DNA of 16,051 bases from Devosia equisanguinis (GTDB taxonomy: Bacteria; Pseudomonadota; Alphaproteobacteria; Rhizobiales; Devosiaceae), in the NCBI GenBank assembly GCA_945888565.1, contig CAMDAL010000043.1, positions 1-16,051 on the forward strand, given 5' to 3'. The notes under the pieces are model-generated. The model was not told where the DNA came from, did no database searches, and saw only the letters and a list, made by a program, of their open reading frames with translations. The position numbers and the translations under genes were made by a program. Shown here one piece after another: positions 11,671 to 16,051 of the stretch. Every line of letters starts with the position of its first letter. The first letter of the stretch is position 1.

Positions 11671-11764
11671 CTGAACCTCTGACGCTTGAGTTGGACGCTT
11701 CAGCAACGAGCGCCATGGTCCGGAGGTTGCGCGTCCGAGGCGACGTGCGGGTGCAGGTTGCATA

Positions 11765-11797
11765 GACAAAGGGCGCGGGTCCTTCCGAACCCACGCC
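11765..11797 (-). terminator. Probable terminator downstream of hsp20
   Basis: The plus-strand stem GGGCG-C-GGGT (11771-11780) pairs with ACCC-A-CGCCC (11789-11797). Read on the minus strand it is followed by TTTGTC, a short T tract. A second inverted repeat GCCCGG/CCGGGC (11811-11844) lies between it and the hsp20 stop. The T run is poor, so termination may be partial and allow some readthrough into dps. Confidence 0.5.
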
Positions 11798-11865
11798 CCC
11801 ATTCCGTTCTGCCCGGCCACTGACGACGCTCCGGATGACCGGGCCGTTCGTGAGCGGAAGTAGGC

Positions 11866-12321
11866 TTAGTTGACCGTCTGGTCCTCAATGGTCTTGGTGG
11901 TGCCGGAGATCGGGATCTGCCGGGCCTTCTTCGACTCGGGGATCTCGCGCTTCAGCTCGATGTGGAGCAGGCCGTTCTCGAGGTTGGCGCCGGCCACCTC
12001 GACGTAGTCGGCCAACTGGAAGCGGAGCTCGAAGGCCCGCTCGGCAATGCCGCGGTGCAGGAACTCGCGCTGGGCGGTCTCGGTCTCGTTGGGCTTGGCG
12101 CCCTTCACGACGAGGTTGTTCTCCTTGCTCTCGATGGCGATGTCGCCATCGGCAAAGCCGGCCACGGCAATCGAGATCCGGTAGGTGTCAGCGCCGGTCT
12201 TCTCGATGTTGTAGGGCGGGTAGGACTTCTGCTCCTGGCCGACCAGCGCATCGAGCCGGTTGAACACGCGGTCGAAGCCGACGGTGGAACGATAGAAGGG
12301 GGAAAAATCGTAGGCAGCCAT
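11866..12321 (-). CDS. ibpA: Small heat shock protein, IbpA-type Hsp20
   Basis: This ATP-independent holdase binds unfolding proteins during heat stress and hands them to DnaK/ClpB. The product has 151 residues. The N-terminus MAAYDFSPFYRSTVGFDRVF is the class A (IbpA-like) signature. The alpha-crystallin domain covers about 35-128, with YRISIAVAGF (47-56), RGIAERAFELRFQLADYVEV (90-109) and the closing GANLENGLL (111-119). The C-terminal I-x-I oligomerisation motif is IPI (136-138). The frame extends upstream to 12438, but ATG 12321 matches family N-termini and has AAGGAG 8-9 nt upstream; the extra stretch is the structured 5' UTR. A sigma-32 promoter and a ROSE-like thermometer precede it. 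The symbol follows the E. coli class; Hyphomicrobiales genomes often carry several such paralogues. Confidence 0.95.
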   Translation of the reverse strand: MAAYDFSPFYRSTVGFDRVFNRLDALVGQEQKSYPPYNIEKTGADTYRISIAVAGFADGDIAIESKENNLVVKGAKPNETETAQREFLHRGIAERAFELRFQLADYVEVAGANLENGLLHIELKREIPESKKARQIPISGTTKTIEDQTVN

Positions 12322-12324
12322 GAT

Positions 12325-12434
12325 CACATTCTCCTTTTGAGCAACGTGGCTTTGGTGCGGGTGTCCCATGTGTGCTCCCCTGCTGGGCAAGCACCACTCC
12401 CGGGTGTCCCGGTTCCCGGCAGTGCCGGCGAACA
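12325..12434 (-). promoter_or_regulatory. ROSE-type RNA thermometer in the hsp20 5' UTR
   Basis: On the minus strand the 5' UTR folds into three clear hairpins. The first pairs CACTGCCGGG with CCCGGGAGTG (plus 12395-12424). The second is GTGCT..CCC-AGCA-GGG.AGCAC (12372-12394). The 3'-most, CACGUUGCUC-AAAAG-GAGAAUGUG (12325-12348), holds the ribosome-binding site. It contains the ROSE hallmark UUGCU facing AGGA with an unpaired G in the 5' strand. ROSE elements are known to melt on heating and release translation of hsp20 genes in rhizobia. The pairing is read from sequence; thermal switching is inferred from the family. Confidence 0.8.
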
Positions 12435-12440
12435 GCATTG

Positions 12441-12468
12441 ATTTAGGGTGGGGATTTGCCCGTTCAAG
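12441..12468 (-). promoter_or_regulatory. RpoH (sigma-32) promoter of hsp20
   Basis: On the minus strand CTTGAA (plus 12463-12468) and CCCTAAAT (plus 12441-12448) are separated by 14 bp. They match the sigma-32 pattern CTTGAA-N13-15-CCCCATNT closely. Transcription would begin near 12434, right before the first hairpin of the ROSE leader. Confidence 0.8.
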
Positions 12469-12660
12469 GGGGCTGCCTGCGTTGCTGAACGCAAAATGAA
12501 TGGGCCGCTCAAAGCGGGTTCAGGCAGCCGGTCCTATACCCGCAACTGTGCTGACTGTCTGCTGCAGGGCACACCGAATGAGCCGCCTTCACCCGCCCCC
12601 CGCAAGGCGGCCCATCACAGGAAAGCCAGTGTCTCGCATGAGGCGCTGGCTTTTCTGTTG
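12469..12660 (+). ncRNA. Structured RNA leader ending in an intrinsic terminator; cobalamin-riboswitch-like box
   Basis: A 9-bp helix GGCTGCCTG/CAGGCAGCC (12471-12479 with 12521-12529) encloses two hairpins, CGTT-GCTG-AACG and CCGCT-CAA-AGCGG. The box CCCGCAACTGT (12539-12549) is identical to the conserved core of cobalamin riboswitches. An 8-bp helix GCCGCCTT/AAGGCGGC (12582-12611) follows, then AAAGCCAG, resembling the start of the B12 box. The end is an intrinsic terminator, so this looks like an attenuated leader of the downstream hydrolase gene or a free sRNA. Other invariant riboswitch blocks (GGGAA, the GCCACTG region, a full B12 box) are missing or altered, so the cobalamin link is unproven. 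Confidence 0.45.
12625..12660 (+). terminator. Intrinsic terminator upstream of the alpha/beta hydrolase gene
   Basis: GCCAGTGTCTC pairs with GAGGCGCTGGC across a GCAT loop (12625-12650): 11 bp including two G-U wobbles, followed by TTTTCTGTT. The wobbles become A/C mismatches on the other strand, so the plus strand is the transcribed one. No plus-strand coding gene precedes it. Confidence 0.7.
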
Positions 12661-12760
12661 GTCTGCCGGCTGCCCGCCCACCGACGGCGTCATTTCCGCC
12701 CGCCGGGGAATCCGGTAGGGAGTTGATCTGACGCAGCAACAGCATTCGAGTTCGTCCCGC

Positions 12761-13735
12761 ATGAACGCCATCGTCGATCCCGCAGGACCGCAGCTTGCCG
12801 TGGTGCCGTCCAATCCGGTGCCCGAGGGGGCGCGGGTGGGGTATTTCACCACCTCGGACAAGGTGCAGTTGCGCTACGCCACCTTCCCCAAGGGGCCCGG
12901 CGCCCCGCGCGGCACGGTGTGCCTCGTGCATGGGCGGACGGAATTCATCGAGAAGTATTTCGAGACGGTGGCCGACTTCCAGTCGCGCGGCTTTGCCGTA
13001 GCGACCTTCGACTGGCGCGGGCAGGGCGGCAGCCAGCGGCTGATCGGCAACAAGCGGCTCGGCCACGTCCGCGATTTCGACGATTACTGGACTGACCTGC
13101 GGAGCTTCCACGGGAACATCCTGCTGCCCGATTGCCCCGCGCCCTACTACCTCGTCGGACACTCGATGGGCGGGCTCGCCTGCCTCTATGCCGGGGCGCG
13201 CGACCGGATGATGTTCGAGCGCATCTTCCTCTCCGCCCCGATGGTGGCGCTCGATGGCCAGCCCTTCGGCATGGCCGGGATGGCGCGCCTTGCCGGCACG
13301 CTGTCGATGCTCGGGCTCGGGCGGTTGCCGATCGCCCGCCGGGCCGACAAGCCGCAGTCGCAGCAGAGCTTTGCCGGCAACGCCGTGACCTCCGACCTCA
13401 ACCGCTTCATGCGAACGGTGGAGGTGCTGAAGGCGCGCCCCGATCTCGAGATCGGCGCGCCCACCATCGGCTGGGCGGCGAGCGCCTTCAGCGCCATGGC
13501 CGGCGCCGGAACCGACCAGTTTCCGGGCGCGGTAAAGATTCCGGTGCTGATGCTGGCAGCGGCCCGCGACGAGGTCGTGTCGACCGCGGCGATCGAGACG
13601 CTGGGCCTGCGCATGCGCACCGGCCGCCACGTCATCGTCCCCGGCGCCAAGCACGAACTGTTCCAGGAAACCGACCCGATCCGCGGTCAGGTGCTGGCCG
13701 CGTTCGATGCATTCATCGGGGCGGGGATGGCTTGA
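12761..13735 (+). CDS. Alpha/beta hydrolase, lysophospholipase/monoacylglycerol lipase type
   Basis: The 324-residue protein has the serine hydrolase (Hydrolase_4) layout. The oxyanion segment is LVHGRTEF (55-62), then FDWRGQGGS (83-91), nucleophile Ser135 in GHSMGG, acid Asp270 in AARDEVVS, and His298 in GAKHELF. The closest general description is a PldB-like lysophospholipase or monoacylglycerol lipase acting on membrane-derived lipids; the substrate is not visible. There is no signal peptide, so it is probably cytosolic. The start is uncertain: ATG 12761 has no ribosome-binding site, while AGGGAG at 12717-12722 sits 5 nt before an in-frame CTG at 12728, which would add 11 residues. It follows a terminator-bearing leader, so expression may depend on attenuation. 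It ends 9 bp from the convergent phosphatase gene. Confidence 0.85.
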   Translation: MNAIVDPAGPQLAVVPSNPVPEGARVGYFTTSDKVQLRYATFPKGPGAPRGTVCLVHGRTEFIEKYFETVADFQSRGFAVATFDWRGQGGSQRLIGNKRLGHVRDFDDYWTDLRSFHGNILLPDCPAPYYLVGHSMGGLACLYAGARDRMMFERIFLSAPMVALDGQPFGMAGMARLAGTLSMLGLGRLPIARRADKPQSQQSFAGNAVTSDLNRFMRTVEVLKARPDLEIGAPTIGWAASAFSAMAGAGTDQFPGAVKIPVLMLAAARDEVVSTAAIETLGLRMRTGRHVIVPGAKHELFQETDPIRGQVLAAFDAFIGAGMA

Positions 13736-13744
13736 GGGGCACGT

Positions 13745-14569
13745 TCAGCCCTTCAACATCGCCAGCGCTGCAGCGTGCAGTTCCGGCGTTGCGGCTGCCA
13801 CGCAATTGCCGCCCAGTTCCGCCGGCCCGCCGTCCCAGGTGGTGACGACGCCGCCGGCATTTTCGATCAGCGGGATCAGCGGGCAGATGTCGACGTTCTT
13901 GAGCCCGGCCTCGACCACCAGGTCGATGTGGCCGGCCGCCAGCAGTGCGTAGCCGTAGCAATCGAGCCCGTAGCGGGTGGTGAGCACCGAGCGCTCGATT
14001 CGGTTCCACTCGGCCGTCAGGTCCCGCCCCTGGCGCAGGAACAGGTCGGGCGAGGTGGTGGTGAGCTTGGCCTTGCCCAGTTCCGTCACCCCGCTGGTCT
14101 TGAGCGGCAGGTGTTCGGCGCCCCGGTGATAGTGCGCTTCGCCGGGCAGGCTCATGTAAATTTCGCCGGTGAAGGGCTGTGCCATCAGTCCTGCTACCGC
14201 GCGGCCGTCCAGGGTGAGGCCGATCAGGGTGCCCCACACCGGCACGCCGGTGACGAAGGCCCGGGTGCCGTCGATGGGGTCGATGATCCAGGCGTAGGGC
14301 GCCGTGCCGGCCTTGTCGTCCATTTCCTCGCCGAGGATGGAGTGATCCGGGAATCGCTCGCCCAGCAGGTTGCGGATGACCCGCTCGGCCTCGCGATCCG
14401 CCTCGGTGACCGGGTCGAAGCCGTCGGTCCACTTGTTGTCCACGGCAATTCCCTGCCGGAAGCGGGGCAGGGTGATGGCCGCGGCGATCTCGGCGGCATC
14501 GAGCAGGGTCTGCCGGACCAGGTCGATGGAGAGGTCGCCCAGCGAGGCAGCAGGCGGTGTAGGGGTCAT
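13745..14569 (-). CDS. hisN: Inositol monophosphatase family protein, HisN-type histidinol-phosphatase
   Basis: Members of this Mg2+-dependent phosphatase group hydrolyse histidinol phosphate in the penultimate step of histidine synthesis in actinobacteria, plants and many alphaproteobacteria. The 274 residues carry the IMPase metal sites: Asp58 in TEADREAE, Glu81 in GEE, Asp97 and Asp100 in WIIDPIDGTRAF, and Asp227 in GLKNVD. The HisN subgroup is suggested by GTRAFVTGVPVWGTLIGL and by DCYGYALLAAGHIDLVVEAGLK (about 203-224), which differ from true inositol phosphatases. ATG 14569 has a weak GGAA site about 7 nt upstream. It is convergent with the hydrolase gene with a 9-bp gap and no terminator, so the 3' ends probably overlap. 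A plus-strand sRNA lies upstream. Alternative: SuhB/CysQ-like activity. Confidence 0.85.
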   Translation of the reverse strand: MTPTPPAASLGDLSIDLVRQTLLDAAEIAAAITLPRFRQGIAVDNKWTDGFDPVTEADREAERVIRNLLGERFPDHSILGEEMDDKAGTAPYAWIIDPIDGTRAFVTGVPVWGTLIGLTLDGRAVAGLMAQPFTGEIYMSLPGEAHYHRGAEHLPLKTSGVTELGKAKLTTTSPDLFLRQGRDLTAEWNRIERSVLTTRYGLDCYGYALLAAGHIDLVVEAGLKNVDICPLIPLIENAGGVVTTWDGGPAELGGNCVAAATPELHAAALAMLKG

Positions 14570-14699
14570 GCGTGGTTCCGGGGCGGTTTGCGTTTAAATT
14601 TCAATGGGCTGGTACTGCGACAACGCAGCTGTCTAGGAATAGTGGCCAAGCTGATTGATTCATTTTTGCAACAAAGGGATGACGTCACCTGTTGAATAC

Positions 14700-14851
14700 T
14701 GGACGTGAGCTTGTGGGCCGCCGCAAATCAGTTCATCCCGGTAAGTGCATGATGGATGCGCGGCTCGAAACCTGGACCGCAACTTGGGTCTAAGTGACTG
14801 GCCACCATCGTTTCCTCCCTTGACTGGGCCGCTTCGGCGGCCCGTTTTTTT
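14700..14851 (+). ncRNA. sRNA candidate of the suhB/alpha-r14 type with an anti-Shine-Dalgarno CCTCCC motif
   Basis: This plus-strand element lies in a gap between two minus-strand genes. It shows a hairpin GTGCAT-GATGG-ATGCGC near 14736-14752, a hairpin ACTT-GGGTCT-AAGT, the sequence ACTGGCCACC, and then TTTCCTCCCT (14811-14820), whose CCTCCC can pair with ribosome-binding sites. It ends in a perfect intrinsic terminator. Alphaproteobacterial suhB/alpha-r14 RNAs have an exposed anti-SD motif before a terminator, and the motif was named for occurrence near suhB-family phosphatase genes, as here. The 5' end is a guess; the palindrome TGACGTCA (14680-14687) and TTGCAA (14666-14671) lie upstream, with no strong -10. 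Confidence 0.55.
14826..14851 (+). terminator. Strong intrinsic terminator of the plus-strand sRNA
   Basis: GGGCCGC-TTCG-GCGGCCC (14826-14843) is followed by G and seven T residues (14845-14851). On the minus strand there is no T tract after the stem, so it serves a plus-strand transcript. None of the flanking genes runs in that direction. Confidence 0.9.
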
Positions 14852-14873
14852 CGATAACAGCACTTCGCGTGCG

Positions 14874-15770
14874 CTATTCGGCCGCGAGCTTCTCGCTGGC
14901 ACCGGCAGGCGGGGCGAGCAGGGCGATATCCAGCCCGACCAGCGCGATCAGGAAGCGCTCGATCAGCTGCTTCATGGCGCCGAAGCCCTCGTGTTTCTCG
15001 AGCGTGACTTCGTTCATGTAGAGATGCCGGCTGATTTCGACCTGCAGGGCGTGCACCCCGTGCTGCGGCCGGCCATAGGTGCGGGTGCAGAAGCCGCCGG
15101 CATAGGGGCGGTTGCGGGCCACGCGCAGCCCGGCGCTGGTGAACACCATCTCGGCCAGGTCGGCGAGCAGCGGCGAGCAGGTGGTGCCGTACCGATCGCC
15201 CAGCACCACGTCGGGCCCGATCCGGTCGCCCGAGCGGGCGAGGCGAGGCATCGAGTGGCAATCGATCAGCACCGCGACGCCATAGGCCGACCACGCCTCG
15301 GTCAGCAGCTTCTGCAGCGTCGCATGATAGGGCTGGTAGATGCCCTCGATCCGCATGCGCGCATCATCGAGGGTCAGCCGGTCCTTGTAGATCGGCTTGT
15401 TCTCGGCCACGACGCGGGCCAGCGTCCCCAGCCCGGCCGCGACACGCGGACTGGTGGTGTTGAACCGCTCGGAAAGCGGCTCCACGAACATCGTGGGGTC
15501 GAGTTCCCAAGGTTCGCGATTGATGTCGAGATAGGCGCGGGGGAAATGCGCCCGGATCAGCGGGGTACCCAGATGCGGGGCGCGGGCGAACAGTTCATCG
15601 ACGAAGGCATCCTCGGACTGGCGGATCGACAGATGGTCGAGCCGGGTCATGCGCAGGAACCGCTCAGGGTAGTCCGCACCGGAATGACCGGAGTTGAACA
15701 CCAGGGGCGCGGTCAGCCGCCGCGGCCTTACCGTCTCGAACGCCGGCCTGTCCCAGTAGTCGGACTGCAC
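14874..15770 (-). CDS. N-formylglutamate amidohydrolase family protein
   Basis: The family (PF05013) hydrolyses N-formyl-L-glutamate to formate and glutamate, the last step of one histidine degradation route; some members act on other N-formyl amino acids. The 298-residue protein shows the expected motifs: FNSGHSGADYP with His29, RQSEDAFVDELF with Glu53, YLDINREPWELD (80-91), LIDCHSMPR with His172, and DVVLGDRYGTTCS (187-199). The start is taken as GTG 15770, because GGGAG lies 6 nt upstream; a GTG at 15797 would add nine residues, but would place that ribosome-binding site inside the gene. No other hut genes are visible, so a role in histidine breakdown is not supported by context. Its neighbour makes histidine rather than degrading it, and both reactions touch glutamate metabolism only loosely. 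Confidence 0.85.
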   Translation of the reverse strand: MQSDYWDRPAFETVRPRRLTAPLVFNSGHSGADYPERFLRMTRLDHLSIRQSEDAFVDELFARAPHLGTPLIRAHFPRAYLDINREPWELDPTMFVEPLSERFNTTSPRVAAGLGTLARVVAENKPIYKDRLTLDDARMRIEGIYQPYHATLQKLLTEAWSAYGVAVLIDCHSMPRLARSGDRIGPDVVLGDRYGTTCSPLLADLAEMVFTSAGLRVARNRPYAGGFCTRTYGRPQHGVHALQVEISRHLYMNEVTLEKHEGFGAMKQLIERFLIALVGLDIALLAPPAGASEKLAAE

Positions 15771-16022
15771 CAAATTCTCCCTCGGGTGCCGAAGCACCTA
15801 TAGCCTTCAGTGTGCCGCCTGGCCGGGCGATTGTCCATAATGAGGCGGCGCGCGGAGATCACATCGACGAGGCCGAGTTCTCGGGCTGGCAAACTTGCAT
15901 TAAGAGCCTGTTGCAGAATTGGGGCCTCGGCGATCGGGATCCCATTGCGGCTGGCCGTCGCTCGGTTGACGGCCTTGGGTCTGCGTGATTCCGTTTGCGT
16001 CAGTTTCCATTGAGGGATCGCC
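15771..16022. other. Intergenic region between the amidohydrolase gene and the edge gene
   Basis: No gene is supported here. Short open frames on both strands lack motifs. GGCTATAGG (minus, near 15797-15806) could be part of a -10 region for the amidohydrolase gene. TTGACG at 15966-15971 is a possible plus-strand -35 element, but the hexamer 17 bp later (TTCCGT) is poor. Confidence 0.4.
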
Positions 16023-16051
16023 ATGGCTCATTTCTTCCGCGAACCGGATCG
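16023..16051 (+). CDS. Start of an unidentified gene, cut by the right edge
   Basis: ATG at 16023 follows a GAGGG ribosome-binding site with about 6 nt spacing and opens a frame reading MAHFFREPD. Only nine full codons are inside the window, too few to name a family. I call it for the well-placed ribosome-binding site and open frame. An opposing minus-strand open frame starting at 16024 overlaps it and looks less convincing. Confidence 0.45.

Noticed and set aside
12448..12726. A 92-codon plus-strand open frame upstream of the hydrolase
   Set aside because: It runs straight through the structured RNA and the intrinsic terminator and shows no protein motif.
15728..16024. A 98-codon minus-strand open frame near the right edge
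   Set aside because: It overlaps the start of the amidohydrolase gene in another frame and the better-supported start at 16023, and shows no domain.

Overview
The window is GC-rich DNA whose proteins, RNA elements and promoter types point to an alphaproteobacterium of the Hyphomicrobiales (Rhizobiales). The evidence is a small heat shock protein behind a ROSE-type RNA thermometer, an HisN-type histidinol phosphatase, a DUF459 SGNH protein beside a lytic transglycosylase, and an sRNA resembling the suhB/alpha-r14 group. A Devosia-like genus is my guess from the overall protein flavour only. I see no insertion sequence, phage, CRISPR or transfer signature; the window looks like chromosomal backbone with RNA-rich intergenic regions.

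Left part (1-4068). A 5' fragment of galU (UDP-glucose pyrophosphorylase, minus) is divergent from galE (UDP-glucose 4-epimerase, plus), with a perfect inverted repeat between them. Two envelope genes follow on the plus strand: an MltB-like lytic murein transglycosylase and a membrane-anchored or secreted DUF459 SGNH hydrolase. They probably form an operon for cell-wall remodelling.

Middle (4069-10460). A bidirectional terminator separates the envelope genes from gltD and gltB, read leftwards as a gltB-gltD operon encoding both subunits of NADPH glutamate synthase. The gltB leader carries a plausible promoter with two overlapping palindromes. Upstream is about 680 bp without a convincing gene (10459-11139). 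It holds imperfect tandem repeats, a possible small RNA with terminator, and several strong or mutually exclusive hairpins.

Stress block (11140-12470, minus). dps and an IbpA-type hsp20 each have their own terminator. hsp20 has a good RpoH (sigma-32) promoter and a 5' UTR with three clear hairpins, the last sequestering the ribosome-binding site in the manner of a ROSE thermometer.

Right part (12470-16051). Divergent from hsp20 on the plus strand lies a structured leader or RNA ending in an intrinsic terminator. It contains an 11-nt match to the conserved core box of cobalamin riboswitches and stands before an alpha/beta hydrolase gene. Then come a convergent hisN-like phosphatase (minus), a plus-strand sRNA with a CCTCCC anti-Shine-Dalgarno motif and a textbook terminator, an N-formylglutamate amidohydrolase (minus), and the first codons of a further plus-strand gene at the edge. 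The most interesting material is the noncoding RNA: two orphan plus-strand terminators in intergenic regions whose upstream neighbour is divergent, and the ROSE/RpoH control of hsp20.
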